From Eikenella exigua (GTDB lineage: Bacteria; Pseudomonadota; Gammaproteobacteria; Burkholderiales; Neisseriaceae), in the NCBI RefSeq assembly GCF_008805035.1, contig NZ_CP038018.1, positions 806,001 through 870,000 on the forward strand: a stretch of 64,000 nt of DNA, in the 5' to 3' direction. The notes under the pieces were generated by a model. It did not search any database. It was not told the origin of the DNA and worked only from the letters and a program-made list of their open reading frames with translations. The position numbers were made by a program, and so were the translations under genes. Shown in pieces: positions 7,228 to 17,905 of this stretch (position 1 is the first letter of the stretch; each line of letters begins with the position of its first letter).

Positions 7228-9936
7228 TTAACCCGTATTGCGCAAGCCTTGAGCCACACCGTTGATGGTGAGGTGGATCAGGTGGATGAGCTGCGGGTTG
7301 CCCGGGTGCTGGCGCAAACGGGCGAGCAGGGCTACCTGAAGCCAGTTGAGCGCGTTCAGGTAGGGAATGCGCAGGGCCAGGGAGCGGGCGAGGCTGCGGT
7401 TGTCGGTGAGCAGGTGGTCTTGCTCGATTAATTGTAACAGGGCGCGGCGGCTGCGTTCAAACTCGCCGGCAATGCGCTCAAACATGGCTTGGGCAGCTTG
7501 CGGCTGGGCGGCCAGGCCAACATAGGCACGGGCGATGTCCAAATCCGCTTTGGCCATCACCTGCTCCATATTGGAGAGCATGGCTTGGAAGAAGGCGCTG
7601 TGCCGCACCATATGGCGCAGGCGCTCGAGGTTGGCCGGGTTATCGCACAAAAGCTGCTCGACCGCGCTGCCGAAGCCGTACCAGGCAGGCAGCATCAGGC
7701 GGTTTTGCGTCCAGGAGAACACCCAAGGAATGGCGCGCAAATCCTGTATTCGCGCCAGGGTTTTGCGGCTGGCGGGGCGGCTGCCGATGTTGAGGCTGGC
7801 GATTTCGTTGATCGGGCTGGTTTGCAGGAAGTAGCCCACGAAATCGGGATGGGTGATGAGTTCACGGTAGTAGGCGAAGGCGGCATCGGAGAGCGACTGC
7901 ATCAGCGCGGCATCGGGCTCTTCGGTGCGGTGCGGCAGCAGGCTGGCTTCCAGCGCGGCGGCCACCAAGGTTTCGAGGTTGCGCTCGGCGTTGTCGGCAT
8001 CGGCGTATTTGGCGGTGATGACTTCGCCCTGCTCGGTGATGCGGATTTGCCCGGCCACGCTGCCGGCGGGTTGGGCCAGCACGGCTTCATAGGAAGGACC
8101 GCCGCCACGCCCCACGCTGCCGCCGCGCCCGTGGAACAGGCGCAGGCGCACTTGGTGTTTGGCAAACAGTTTCACCAAAGCCTGCTCGGCCTGATACAGC
8201 ACCCATTGGCTGGTTACATAGCCGCCGTCTTTATTGCTGTCGGAATAGCCGAGCATGATTTCCTGAATATTGCTGCGGCCGGCGAGCAGGTGGCGGTACC
8301 ACGGTAGGGAGAACAGATGATCCATCACGCCGATGCAGTCTTGCAGCGCTTCGATGGTTTCAAACAATGGCACGATATTGAGCCGGCTTTCAGGTAGCCC
8401 TTCGGCGTTCAGGCGCAGCAGGCCGGTTTCTTTCATAATCAAGGCCAAGGCAAGCATTTCGCTCACGTTTTCGGCATTGGAAATGATGCTTTGGCGGATG
8501 GCTTCTTCGCCGAATTGCGCTTTAATTTCGGCAGCGGCGCGGAAGATGGCCAGCTCGTGCTCGGTATCTTCGCTGTAGTGGGCAAACGGGCTGTAGAGCG
8601 GGCGCGGGGACGACAGCTCGCGCAGCAGCACGCGTTCGCGCTCGGCTTCGTTTAACGCGGCGAAGTCTTCCAAACCAGCGGCGGCAAAGAGCTCGGCCAC
8701 CACATCGATATGCTTCTGGGCGTGTTGGCGCAAGTCTAGCGGCATCAGATAAAAGCGGAACACGGAAGCGGCACAGATCAGGTCGGCCAAGCGACCGTCG
8801 GCCAGCAGGCGGCTGCCGTTGGCGCACAAGGAAGCGTGCACGGTGTGCAGGTCGGCTAAAAATGCTTCCACCGTGTCATACGGTTCGAGCAGGCCGAATT
8901 GGCTGCCCAAGCCGCTGCCGAAACGGTGTGCGGTGGCCACGGCGCGGGCGAGGATGTAGGCCAAGGCGCGGCGGTAGGGCTCTTCTTCGTGGGCGCGTTC
9001 GGTGTCGGGCGATTTGGCCGACAAAGCCAGCACTTCGGGGCTCACGTTCACGCGCCGTATCGACATCGGCAGCTCTTCATACAGTTTGTAGAGCTGGCTG
9101 CGGTAGAAGCGGAACACGGCGCTGGCCTGTTGGGCGAAGGCAGTACGCAGGGTGTCGGCGGAAACGAAAGGGTTGCCGTCGCGGTCGCCGCCGATCCAGC
9201 CGCCGATGTGCAGCACGTTGGGCAGGCGGGTGTGCGGGTAGGCTACCTGAAGGGCGGCCTCCAGCTTGCGGTATACGCCGGGCACGGCGCTGAAGAAGCT
9301 GAGCGGGAAATACATGATGCCGTTGCTGATTTCGTCGGCCACCGTGATTTTGAAATGGCGGTTTTCATTGGTTTGCCACAGCGTCCACAGCATGGTTTGC
9401 ACCTGCTGCTGCAAGCGTTCTTCATTCTGCCCGGCCTGGTTGGCGCGCTGGTCGAGCAGGTTGCGGATTTGGCGGTGCAGGGTGAGGGTGGTTTGGCGCT
9501 GCACTTCGGTAGGATGGGCAGTAAGCACGGCGGCCACTTCGGTGTGATTCAGCTGCTGCTGTAAGGCTTCGGCGCTTACGCCTTGCTGTTGCAGCAAATC
9601 AAGGGTGTGGCCGAAGGTGGATTTGGCGTTGTCGCGGGTTTGGCTGTGTGCTAAGCGGCGGCGTTGGTGGTGCGCGTCTTCGGCAATATTGAGGATTTGT
9701 GCAAACAGGCTGCAGGCACGAATGAGGTCTTCCAGCTGTTGATCGTTGAGCTGAGGCAGGCTGCGCGCCACCACGTCTTGCGGCGCTTCACCGCCCAGCA
9801 GTGCGGCTACGGCTTCCTGCACGGGGCAATCGGTTTGCGCGGCCAGCACGGTTTGCAGCGCGCCAGTGAGGAAGGCAACGTCGTCGAAGAGTGGCGCGTC
9901 TTTGTAGGGATGTTGGCCGGAGGGTTCGGGCATCAT
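7228..9936 (-). CDS. ppc: Phosphoenolpyruvate carboxylase
   Basis: This 902-residue cytoplasmic enzyme carboxylates phosphoenolpyruvate to oxaloacetate and refills the TCA cycle. Signature 1, [12 protein letters not shown] (about 138-148), carries the catalytic His. [16 protein letters not shown] is signature 2 with its catalytic Lys. [15 protein letters not shown] is the Gly-rich mobile loop near the phosphate site. The C-terminus ends RNTG, a one-residue variant of the usual QNTG. Length is normal. It is transcribed alone, toward the tRNA-Arg terminator. Confidence 0.97.
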   Translation of the reverse strand: MMPEPSGQHPYKDAPLFDDVAFLTGALQTVLAAQTDCPVQEAVAALLGGEAPQDVVARSLPQLNDQQLEDLIRACSLFAQILNIAEDAHHQRRRLAHSQTRDNAKSTFGHTLDLLQQQGVSAEALQQQLNHTEVAAVLTAHPTEVQRQTTLTLHRQIRNLLDQRANQAGQNEERLQQQVQTMLWTLWQTNENRHFKITVADEISNGIMYFPLSFFSAVPGVYRKLEAALQVAYPHTRLPNVLHIGGWIGGDRDGNPFVSADTLRTAFAQQASAVFRFYRSQLYKLYEELPMSIRRVNVSPEVLALSAKSPDTERAHEEEPYRRALAYILARAVATAHRFGSGLGSQFGLLEPYDTVEAFLADLHTVHASLCANGSRLLADGRLADLICAASVFRFYLMPLDLRQHAQKHIDVVAELFAAAGLEDFAALNEAERERVLLRELSSPRPLYSPFAHYSEDTEHELAIFRAAAEIKAQFGEEAIRQSIISNAENVSEMLALALIMKETGLLRLNAEGLPESRLNIVPLFETIEALQDCIGVMDHLFSLPWYRHLLAGRSNIQEIMLGYSDSNKDGGYVTSQWVLYQAEQALVKLFAKHQVRLRLFHGRGGSVGRGGGPSYEAVLAQPAGSVAGQIRITEQGEVITAKYADADNAERNLETLVAAALEASLLPHRTEEPDAALMQSLSDAAFAYYRELITHPDFVGYFLQTSPINEIASLNIGSRPASRKTLARIQDLRAIPWVFSWTQNRLMLPAWYGFGSAVEQLLCDNPANLERLRHMVRHSAFFQAMLSNMEQVMAKADLDIARAYVGLAAQPQAAQAMFERIAGEFERSRRALLQLIEQDHLLTDNRSLARSLALRIPYLNALNWLQVALLARLRQHPGNPQLIHLIHLTINGVAQGLRNTG

Positions 9937-9958
9937 GGGGTTATTCCTTTGCAGAAGG

Positions 9959-10375
9959 TTATTCTTGGGTTAGCCGGGAAAAACGCAGTGTACTGTTTGG
10001 GTAATCCAAGCCGTACACGCACCAGATCAATACGAAATAGACAATGGCATGCAGCGGCCAGTTGGCAGGAAGGTTACCTGAGAACAGTGGAGCCGAAGGC
10101 AGGCAGGTAAACAAGATGCCCGCCAGCACCGATGCCAGAGCTAGCCATTGGTACACACGCATGCTGAGAAAATACGGCGTTTGCGGTTCGCCGCGCAGCG
10201 ATTCTTCCACAAAGCGGAACGCACCGCTGAGAATCAAATACATACCGGCAATAAACGAAGCAGGCATTTGCAACCGGTATAAGCGCCACAGCAGGAAAAA
10301 GCTCAGGAAATTGGCGGCGATGGAATAAAACTGGGTGGGGTGCAGATTTTCCCCTGCCAGCCGGCCAGTTTGCAC
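9959..10375 (-). CDS. Lgt-like C-terminal fragment of the frameshifted membrane protein
   Basis: This frame continues the protein encoded at 10303-11895 after a one-base shift. It opens with [15 protein letters not shown], matching the HPTQLYE-type motif of prolipoprotein diacylglyceryl transferase. Hydrophobic helices follow, then [14 protein letters not shown], resembling the conserved Arg/Glu segment of that family. There is no independent ribosome-binding site, and the first residues overlap the other frame. If joined, the whole gene would encode about 645 residues. A one-base error in a TTTTCCCC run (about 10347-10354) would explain the break; real decay is equally possible. Confidence 0.6.
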   Translation of the reverse strand: MQTGRLAGENLHPTQFYSIAANFLSFFLLWRLYRLQMPASFIAGMYLILSGAFRFVEESLRGEPQTPYFLSMRVYQWLALASVLAGILFTCLPSAPLFSGNLPANWPLHAIVYFVLIWCVYGLDYPNSTLRFSRLTQE

Positions 10376-11895
10376 ACACGCGATTTATCATGGAAAAAGC
10401 GGATACCCGGCATATCGGTGGGGATGCCGTGGCAGCAGCCCTGAATCAGGCAGCGGCAGCGGCCGAACAGCTGGATGGGGCAGGCAGCCAGTGCAGCCGC
10501 GCCCAGCAGCGTCCAACTGCCCAAATCTGAACTGGCGGCAATCAGACAGCCGGCTAGCACGATGCCGAACACGCTGCCATAGTAGCCGAACGGGCGCAGC
10601 AGCGCCGATGAGCCTTCCACCCATTGCGCCCATAAGCCCGCGCCAATAAATCCGGCCACCCCCAGCAGCCACACTACCCACAAATACTGCGGCAGCAGAT
10701 AAGCCAACACCAGAAAACCGCACACGCCGCCCAATGCGGCATAGAAGCCGTAGTTAATCAGCCGCAGGCGGCCAAAGCGCCATTCGTGCCACGAGTTGGC
10801 AATATATTCGGCGGCACGCAACAGAGCGCGGTAGATCGGCTGCCGGTATCGGATTGCCCAATAAGCGACCATCCCGGCCAACACATCGGCCAAGGTATGG
10901 TTGTGCGTGGTCAGGCAGCTGACAATCACCAGCGCAGCCAACAAAGCCCATACCATACGCCACTGCGGGCGGCATAGGCAAGAATATCGTGCGGCCAACA
11001 GTGCCCAAAACACATGAAACGATGGCAGCGCCGCCGCCGCACTATCATACTCCCGTCCGAGGACAATCCAGCGCAGCCATAAAGTATTTTCAGGTAATCT
11101 GCCATAGCGAACGGCAGCCGGAATAATCAGATAACAATAGAAAATCAGTGCCATGCCCCAGAATGCGTCTAGGACGAAGCCGCGCAGCTGGCGGTTTTGC
11201 CGTAACCACAGCGGCAGCAGCCCGGCCCACGGGTAAAGCAGTACATAAAACACCACGCTGAAGCCCCACAGCGGCACAACCTCATCCCAAGCGCCGTTGC
11301 TATACCACGCATCGGGCGGCACCCCCAGCCACACAAACGCTTCATACAGCAGCAGCCATACCAGCCAAACTTTCAGTCCGAGCAACAGCCGCCTGGAGAA
11401 AGCCGCCTCATGCCCGTTATCTGGTGGCAGGCTGAACAGACCATAGTGCAGCATCGGCCGGGCGCCGAACTGCTTGGCCATCACCTCGCGCTCGAAGCCG
11501 GCCACATAAGCCACTATGAGCAACGCAAACAGCGGCGATACCAGCCACAGCCCGCCGGGCGATTGCGCATACAGCGCCGTGCCCATGCAAAGCAGGACGG
11601 CACCGGTATAAATCGGGTGGCGGCACAGGTGGTAGGCGCCGGAAGCTACAAAATGCTGCGGCGGAAACGCATTCATTGGCAGGCCGCCGCCGCGGTACCA
11701 CAGGTTGTGCATCGCCCACAGGATTAATGAGAATCCGGCCGCTGCCAGCAGTGCGCCGGTCAGCGGGTAGGGCGGTACCGGCAGCCGCACCACCTCCGAA
11801 GTGTGCCGTGCCCAATATTGCAGCAGCAGCGGCAGCAGCAGGCAGAACACCAAGGCATAAACAATTTTTTGTAGGGTAACGCTTATTTTTGCCAT
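10303..11895 (-). CDS. Multi-domain membrane protein: ICMT-like + PAP2-like + start of Lgt-like domain (frameshifted)
   Basis: The 530-residue frame has many membrane segments. Residues about 1-190 look like an isoprenylcysteine or phospholipid methyltransferase (four helices, then CRHPIYTG and a Glu-rich end). About 270-350 resembles a PAP2 phosphatase (LPSFHVFWALLAAR, then HNHTLADVLAG). About 480-510 starts an Lgt-like domain (GRCRCLIQGCCHG). The frame then runs into junk after LAGWQGK, and the rest of the Lgt-like domain sits in the next frame at 9959-10375. The ATG overlaps the end of the upstream gene by 13 bases, implying translational coupling. All three domains act on lipids, so a lipid-modifying membrane enzyme is likely, but the reaction is unknown. 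Confidence 0.65.
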   Translation of the reverse strand: MAKISVTLQKIVYALVFCLLLPLLLQYWARHTSEVVRLPVPPYPLTGALLAAAGFSLILWAMHNLWYRGGGLPMNAFPPQHFVASGAYHLCRHPIYTGAVLLCMGTALYAQSPGGLWLVSPLFALLIVAYVAGFEREVMAKQFGARPMLHYGLFSLPPDNGHEAAFSRRLLLGLKVWLVWLLLYEAFVWLGVPPDAWYSNGAWDEVVPLWGFSVVFYVLLYPWAGLLPLWLRQNRQLRGFVLDAFWGMALIFYCYLIIPAAVRYGRLPENTLWLRWIVLGREYDSAAAALPSFHVFWALLAARYSCLCRPQWRMVWALLAALVIVSCLTTHNHTLADVLAGMVAYWAIRYRQPIYRALLRAAEYIANSWHEWRFGRLRLINYGFYAALGGVCGFLVLAYLLPQYLWVVWLLGVAGFIGAGLWAQWVEGSSALLRPFGYYGSVFGIVLAGCLIAASSDLGSWTLLGAAALAACPIQLFGRCRCLIQGCCHGIPTDMPGIRFFHDKSRVCKLAGWQGKICTPPSFIPSPPIS

Positions 11896-12647
11896 AACAC
11901 CCTCTCGTATAAGGCCCAGCCTTCCACAGCAATATTTTCAGGTAGCCTCAAGGTGGCGCGGCTTTTCCATTTTTGTTCGCGGCTGGATAAAAATCTGCGG
12001 CTGAATAGTAGCCGCAACAATGGGTTGCGCGCTGCAATAGCCAGCAGCGGCTCGTCTTTTATCGTTTCCGGTGCAGCAAACGCCAGATGTAGGCCGAATG
12101 CGGGCGCCGTGAGCCCCCCGGCTTCCAGCACGAAATCTTCAGTTAGCACGCCATTGTAGTACAAACGTTTTAGCGGCACTTCGCCGCGCCATTCGATCCA
12201 CACCACATAGTGCTGCTCCGATACGAAACGCCCCCAATACAGCTCGCATAACGGCAGTTGTTGCGGCCAAAAATCCATTTCCAGCGTTTCGGCATAACCC
12301 AAGCCGCTGTATTCCTGCCCGTTTAAGGCTACCTGAAAACGGGCGCTGGGCGTGTGGGCATGCCAAACGAGCCGGCGTTTGTCGCCGGCCGGCAAGGTAA
12401 GCCGGACACCGTCGGACAAAGCCTGCCAGCGGCCTTCGAGGCCAAGTTTGGGTTGCCGGATGCTGTTGGGAGATAGTTGTGATGCGCTCAGGCAGCTGCG
12501 TTCGATGGTGCAGCCGTGGGCCGGGCTGAAAATCAGGGCGGAATAGGGCAGCTTGATGCCGTGGTAATGCAGCTCGGCCGCATAGGCAATCAATGCGTTG
12601 CCAGCAGAATCAATGCCGTCGAAATAATGTTTGCGCAGGCGGAACAT
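11883..12647 (-). CDS. Conserved protein of unknown function coupled to the multi-domain membrane protein
   Basis: The 254-residue protein is rich in Trp, Tyr and Leu, with no signal peptide and no clear membrane span. The beta-strand-like pattern (YWGRFVSEQHYVVWIEWRGE, LYYNGVLTEDFVLEAGG) recalls CrtC/lipocalin-like hydratase-fold proteins, but I cannot assign a family. Its stop codon lies inside the first codons of the downstream membrane protein (sequence GTTATGGCAAAAATAA), so the two are translated together and probably work together. A DUS is in frame near the 3' end as RLPEN and another as FQVA. Confidence 0.65.
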   Translation of the reverse strand: MFRLRKHYFDGIDSAGNALIAYAAELHYHGIKLPYSALIFSPAHGCTIERSCLSASQLSPNSIRQPKLGLEGRWQALSDGVRLTLPAGDKRRLVWHAHTPSARFQVALNGQEYSGLGYAETLEMDFWPQQLPLCELYWGRFVSEQHYVVWIEWRGEVPLKRLYYNGVLTEDFVLEAGGLTAPAFGLHLAFAAPETIKDEPLLAIAARNPLLRLLFSRRFLSSREQKWKSRATLRLPENIAVEGWALYERVLWQK

Positions 12648-12675
12648 GATGGGAGAAAAACTATTTGGCCGGATG

Positions 12676-12727
12676 AGGCTACCTGAAAAATAGCAGTTTC
12701 GTGCCAGCTGATATTTTCAGGTAGCCT
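12676..12727. terminator. DUS-pair hairpin after glnB
   Basis: AGGCTACCTGAA (12676-12687) and TTCAGGTAGCCT (12716-12727) enclose a 28-base loop between the glnB stop and the next minus-strand gene. It is placed as a glnB terminator. Confidence 0.55.
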
Positions 12728-12792
12728 TGGCTGGCACGGCCGGCATACTGTTTGATTGCAGTTTACGCGGCAGCTGGCCGGAAGGAAACGGC

Positions 12793-13155
<363 letters not shown>

Positions 13156-13279
13156 TTAAGGTTTTAGGCAGTTAAGCTACCACAAGGCAGCAGTGCTTTC
13201 AATCGGCTCACTCCGCCGACAGATTAGGGCAGACTTGGCGTATAATCACGCCCCCGATCCTCTTCATGCGAGTCTGCCC

Positions 13280-16200
13280 ATGCCTATCCTCTTCCTGCGC
13301 GGCGAGCGCGCCTTGTCTGGTTTCCGTGTTGAAAAATTGCTGCAAAAAGCGGCTGCTTTGAGGCTGCCCGAAGCCGAAATCCGCAGTGAGTATTGGTATT
13401 TTGCCGATTGTGCCGAGCACTTGAATACGGCGGATGCAGAGAAGTTGGAAGCGTTGCTGGCGGGGCAGGTGGCATCGGAGTTGCCGCAGTCTTCAGGTAG
13501 CCTGCATCTGTTTCTCATCACGCCGCGCATCGGCACGATTTCGCCTTGGGCTTCCAAAGCCACGGAAATTGCGAAAAACTGCGGCTTCACCCAAATCCAG
13601 CGCATCGAACGCGGCATGGCAGTGTGGCTTTCAGGTAGCCTTTCCGAAGCGCAGAAACAGCAATGGGCAGCTTTGCTGCACGACCGCATGACCGAATCTG
13701 TGTTGCCCGATTTTCAGGTAGCCGCCAAATTGTTCGCCCACCCCGAAGCGCACACCTTCGATACGGTGGATGTGCTCTCCGGCGGCCGTGCTGCACTAGA
13801 AAAAGCCAATACCGACTTAGGCTTGGCACTCTCGCCCGACGAAATCGATTATCTGCTGGATAATTATCAGGCTTTAAAACGCAATCCGTCTGATGTGGAA
13901 CTGATGATGTTCGCGCAGGCCAACAGTGAACACTGCCGCCACAAAATCTTCAATGCCGATTTCATCTTAAATGGAGAAAAGCAGCCCAAATCGCTGTTCC
14001 GCATGATTCGCGACACGCACGAAGCTGCGCCGGCCGGCACGGTGGTGGCGTATAAGGACAACGCCTCGGTAATCGAAGGCGCGAAAATCGCCCGGTTTTA
14101 TCCCGATGCGGCGGCCAATCAAGGCTACCGTTTCCACGAAGAAGACACGCATATCCTGATGAAGGTGGAAACACACAACCACCCCACGGCGATTGCACCG
14201 TTTGCCGGTGCGGCCACCGGTGCGGGCGGCGAAATCCGCGATGAGGGCGCTACCGGCCGAGGCGCGCGCCCCAAAGCTGGCCTCACCGGCTATACGGTTT
14301 CCAACCTCAATATCCCCGATTTGAAACAGCCTTGGGAAGGCGGCTACGGCAAACCCGCCCACATCGCCTCCCCGCTCGACATCATGATTGAAGCCCCCAT
14401 TGGCGGCGCGGCGTTCAATAATGAATTCGGCCGCCCGAATCTGTTGGGCTATTTCCGCACCTTTGAAGCCGAGTTCGACGGCCAAATGCGCGGCTATCAC
14501 AAGCCGATTATGATTGCCGGCGGTTTGGGCAATATCCAGGCGGAACAAACGCATAAACACGAAATCCCCGAAGGCGCGCTCTTGGTGCAGCTCGGCGGGC
14601 CGGGCATGCTCATCGGCTTGGGCGGCGGCGCGGCTTCGTCGATGGACACGGGTGCGAACGATGCTTCGCTCGATTTCAACTCCGTGCAGCGCGGCAACCC
14701 CGAAATCGAACGGCGCGCGCAGGAAGTGATCGACCGCTGCTGGCAGCTCGGCGCGGCCAACCCGATTATCGCCATTCACGACGTGGGTGCAGGCGGCCTG
14801 TCCAACGCTTTCCCCGAATTGGTAAACGATGCCGGGCGCGGTGCGGTGTTTAAGCTGCGCGATGTGCCGCTGGAAGAGCACGGCCTCACGCCGCTGCAAA
14901 TCTGGTGCAACGAGGCGCAGGAGCGTTATGTATTGTCGATTCTGGAAAAAGATTTGGATGCTTTCCGCGCCATTTGCGAACGCGAGCGCTGCCCGTTTGC
15001 CGTGGTCGGCACGGCTACCGACGATGGGCATTTGCAGGTGCGCGACGATTTGTTTGCCAATAAGCCTGTAGATTTGCCGCTGAACGTATTGCTCGGCAAA
15101 CCGCCCAAAACCACGCGCACCGATAAAACGCAACAGCAGCCTGAAAAACCGTTTTCAGGTAGCCATATCGATTTGAAGGAAGCCGCCTACCGCGTATTGC
15201 AACTGCCGGCCGTAGCCGCGAAAAACTTCCTCATCAATATCGGCGACCGCAGCGTGGGCGGCTTGACCCACCGCGACCAAATGGTCGGCCGCTGGCAAAC
15301 CCCCGTGGCCGACTGCGCCGTGACCATCATGGGCTTCGATACGCATCGCGGCGAAGCGATGGCCATGGGTGAAAAACCTGCCGTTGCGCTGTTTGACGCG
15401 CCCGCTTCGGGCAGGATGTGTATCGGCGAAGCCATTACCAATATCGCGGCGGTTAATATCGGCGATATCGGCAACATCAAATTCTCCGCCAACTGGATGG
15501 CCGCCTGCGGCAATGCTGGCGAAGACGAGAAACTCTACCGCACGGTGGAAGCCGTGTCGCAGATGTGCCAGGAAATCGGCGTGAGCATCCCCGTGGGCAA
15601 AGACAGCCTATCGATGAAAACGGTGTGGCAGGACGGCGCGGAGAAAAAATCCGTGGTGTCGCCGTTGAGCCTGATTGCCACCGCCTTCGCCCCCGTGCAG
15701 GACGTGCGCAAAACGGTTACGCCCGATATCAAACCGGTGGCAGACAGCGTGTTGCTGCTGGTGGATTTAGGGCAGGGCAAAGCCCGCATGGGCGGCTCGG
15801 CCTTAACGCAGGTATACGGCGAATTGGGCGGCGAAGCGCCCGACATCGAAGCAGGCTACCTGAAAAAGTTTTACGACGTGATTCAGCAGCTGGTACAGGA
15901 AGACAAACTGCTTGCCTACCACGACCGCAGCGACGGCGGCCTGTTTGCCACGCTGGCGGAAATGGCGTTTGCGGGGCGGAGCGGCTTGGAAGCGAATATC
16001 GATGAATACGCGCAGGTTCTGTTTAAAGAATGGGAACGCAAACTGCCGAACGCGATTGTGGAAGAAGTGTTGCCGCTTGCTAATCTGACTGCCTTATTCA
16101 ACGAAGAGCTGGGCGCGGTATTGCAGGTGCGGAAGCAGGATTTTGCCGATGTGATGGCGGCATTCGCTAAACAAGGTTTGGGCAACGCGGCTTATTGCAT

Positions 16201-17233
16201 CGGACAGGCGCATTGCGGCAGCAATTTCACGGTTGTGAATGACGGGGAAACCTTGTTTGATGAAGCGCTCGTCGATTTGCAACGCGCCTGGCAGTCCACC
16301 AGCCACCAAATCCAACGCTTGCGCGACAATCCCGCCTGCGCCGACAGCGAGTTCGCCTTGCTGGCCGATAAAGAACGCAGCCGGCTGTTTGCCGATTTAA
16401 GCTTTGATGTGAAACAGGATATTGCCGCGCCGTTTATCAATAGCGGGGCGAAACCCAAAATCGCCATCCTGCGCGAACAGGGCGTAAACGGCCAAGTGGA
16501 AATGGCCGCCGTCTTTACCCGCGCCGGTTTCGATGCCTATGATGTGCATATGTCCGACCTGATGGCAGGCCGCGTGAAACTCGACACCTTCCAAATGCTT
16601 GCCGCCTGCGGTGGGTTTAGCTATGGCGACGTGCTGGGCGCGGGCGAAGGCTGGGCGAAATCTATCCTGTTCCACAGCAAACTGCGCAACCAGTTCGTCG
16701 AATTCTTCGCTCGAGGCGATACGCTGAGCTTAGGCGTGTGCAACGGCTGCCAGATGATGGCCAACCTGGCCGAAATCATCCCGGGTGCAGACGGCTGGCC
16801 GAAGTTCCGCCGTAACGAATCCGAACAGTTTGAAGCCCGCCTGAGTATGGTACGCGTGCCACAATCGCCCTCGCTGATTTTGGCCGATATGGCAGGCAGC
16901 AGCCTGCCCGTGGTGGTTAGCCACGGCGAAGGCCGCGCCGATTTCACCCACTTGGGGCTAGCTGCAAACCAAGTTTCAGGTAGCCTGAGAACTGCCATGC
17001 AATATATCGACGGGCAGGGCAAGCCCACCCAAACCTACCCGCTCAACCCCAACGGCTCGCCCGATGCCATCGCCGCCGTCACCACTGCCGACGGCCGCGT
17101 GACTATCATGATGCCGCACCCCGAGCGTGTGTACCGCAGCGCGCAGATGAGCTGGCTGCCGGAAGAATGGCGAGATAGCGAACTGGCCGGCTGGTATCGG
17201 ATGTTTGCTACGGCACGGAAGGTGCTGGGCTAG
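13280..17233 (+). CDS. purL: Phosphoribosylformylglycinamidine synthase
   Basis: This large fused enzyme (1317 residues from ATG 13280) converts FGAR plus glutamine and ATP to FGAM in purine synthesis. The N-terminal linker domains are followed by the two AIRS-like halves ([17 protein letters not shown]-type and DVGAGGLSN segments, and [13 protein letters not shown]). The C-terminal class I glutaminase has LGVCNGCQ with catalytic Cys1154, and PHPERVYR with His1280 and Glu1282. I chose [15 protein letters not shown] as start because it matches the neisserial N-terminus; an ORF start 87 bases upstream adds unrelated residues. Several DUS lie in frame, read as SGSL, FQVA and GYLK. Confidence 0.96.
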   Translation: MPILFLRGERALSGFRVEKLLQKAAALRLPEAEIRSEYWYFADCAEHLNTADAEKLEALLAGQVASELPQSSGSLHLFLITPRIGTISPWASKATEIAKNCGFTQIQRIERGMAVWLSGSLSEAQKQQWAALLHDRMTESVLPDFQVAAKLFAHPEAHTFDTVDVLSGGRAALEKANTDLGLALSPDEIDYLLDNYQALKRNPSDVELMMFAQANSEHCRHKIFNADFILNGEKQPKSLFRMIRDTHEAAPAGTVVAYKDNASVIEGAKIARFYPDAAANQGYRFHEEDTHILMKVETHNHPTAIAPFAGAATGAGGEIRDEGATGRGARPKAGLTGYTVSNLNIPDLKQPWEGGYGKPAHIASPLDIMIEAPIGGAAFNNEFGRPNLLGYFRTFEAEFDGQMRGYHKPIMIAGGLGNIQAEQTHKHEIPEGALLVQLGGPGMLIGLGGGAASSMDTGANDASLDFNSVQRGNPEIERRAQEVIDRCWQLGAANPIIAIHDVGAGGLSNAFPELVNDAGRGAVFKLRDVPLEEHGLTPLQIWCNEAQERYVLSILEKDLDAFRAICERERCPFAVVGTATDDGHLQVRDDLFANKPVDLPLNVLLGKPPKTTRTDKTQQQPEKPFSGSHIDLKEAAYRVLQLPAVAAKNFLINIGDRSVGGLTHRDQMVGRWQTPVADCAVTIMGFDTHRGEAMAMGEKPAVALFDAPASGRMCIGEAITNIAAVNIGDIGNIKFSANWMAACGNAGEDEKLYRTVEAVSQMCQEIGVSIPVGKDSLSMKTVWQDGAEKKSVVSPLSLIATAFAPVQDVRKTVTPDIKPVADSVLLLVDLGQGKARMGGSALTQVYGELGGEAPDIEAGYLKKFYDVIQQLVQEDKLLAYHDRSDGGLFATLAEMAFAGRSGLEANIDEYAQVLFKEWERKLPNAIVEEVLPLANLTALFNEELGAVLQVRKQDFADVMAAFAKQGLGNAAYCIGQAHCGSNFTVVNDGETLFDEALVDLQRAWQSTSHQIQRLRDNPACADSEFALLADKERSRLFADLSFDVKQDIAAPFINSGAKPKIAILREQGVNGQVEMAAVFTRAGFDAYDVHMSDLMAGRVKLDTFQMLAACGGFSYGDVLGAGEGWAKSILFHSKLRNQFVEFFARGDTLSLGVCNGCQMMANLAEIIPGADGWPKFRRNESEQFEARLSMVRVPQSPSLILADMAGSSLPVVVSHGEGRADFTHLGLAANQVSGSLRTAMQYIDGQGKPTQTYPLNPNGSPDAIAAVTTADGRVTIMMPHPERVYRSAQMSWLPEEWRDSELAGWYRMFATARKVLG

Positions 17234-17249
17234 GCCGTCGGGTAACACA

Positions 17250-17315
17250 AGGCTACCTGAAAATATCAGCTTCAATGCCGTGAGGATGTAGAAGCTGAAT
17301 ACTTTCAGGTAGCCT
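17250..17315. terminator. Extended DUS-pair hairpin after purL
   Basis: AGGCTACCTGAA (17250-17261) pairs with TTCAGGTAGCCT (17304-17315). The stem extends inward through TATCAGCTTC / GAAGCTGAATA, giving over 20 bp. It lies 17 bases after the purL stop. Confidence 0.75.
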
Positions 17316-17342
17316 CAATCATGGCAAAAACGGAGATAGGGT

Positions 17343-17866
17343 ATGGAAACCAAGCTGCAGGTGTTAAAACCGGCCAAAATATTCGGCGATCCTAACGAGC
17401 TGGCAAACTTCCGATTTGCCAACGGCCGGGGCTTCCCTGCATCCTACCAGCGCTTTGCCACGCAATATGGCTGGGGTCGTTCGCTGGGCAACTATCTCGT
17501 CCATATCCCCGCTGATCCGCAATATTGCGATTCCTGGCAGCAGGCGAGGCAGCGGTGAAATCCAGCTATATCCACGATTTGGACGAATACGAAGGCTTTT
17601 TCTCCGCACAGCACGTTTGCCTGATGGCCAGGATGGAATGTTTTGCCAAAAGCGAAACCGGCACGTATCTGTTTTGGGATATTGAAAGCAGGCCGAGCCA
17701 CGATGAATTCGATATTTATGCTTTCGACTTCAGGGAAGAACCCTTCTTAATCGGCCGCTCGCTGGATGAAGTTTGGCTCAAGCTCACCCGTGAATCCGAT
17801 GCCACAGCCGCCTTGCGAGCCGCGCCGCGTCAGGCCGTGTTTGAAGGATTTGATTCGATTTCATAA
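17343..17866 (+). pseudogene. Frameshifted SMI1/KNR4 (SUKH)-type immunity-like gene
   Basis: Two overlapping frames make one protein. METKLQVL... through FGDPNELANFRFANGRGFPASYQRFATQYGWGRSLGNYLVHIP (71 residues, stop 17556-17558) continues in another frame as AAVKSSYIHDLDEYEGFF through to GFDSIS and TAA 17864-17866. The layout (polar start, PASYQRFATQYG, then a hydrophobic GNYLVHIP strand, then acidic D/E segments) is that of SUKH-fold proteins, which include immunity proteins to contact-dependent toxins. The break is a single base change near 17540. No toxin gene is adjacent. A sequencing error cannot be excluded. Confidence 0.6.
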
Positions 17867-17889
17867 GCGGGCAAGCCAGCCCGATATTT

Positions 17890-17901
17890 TTCAGGTAGCC
17901 T
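17890..17901 (+). promoter_or_regulatory. DUS acting as Shine-Dalgarno for bioA
   Basis: TTCAGGTAGCCT lies directly before the bioA ATG with AGGTAG seven bases upstream, the same layout as at 1831-1842. No other ribosome-binding site is seen. Confidence 0.5.
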
Positions 17902-17905
17902 CATC

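Noticed and set aside
13967..15133. Open frame of 388 codons opposite purL
   Set aside because: It is antisense to a fully conserved enzyme, has a composition typical of mirrored GC-rich codons, and no ribosome-binding site.
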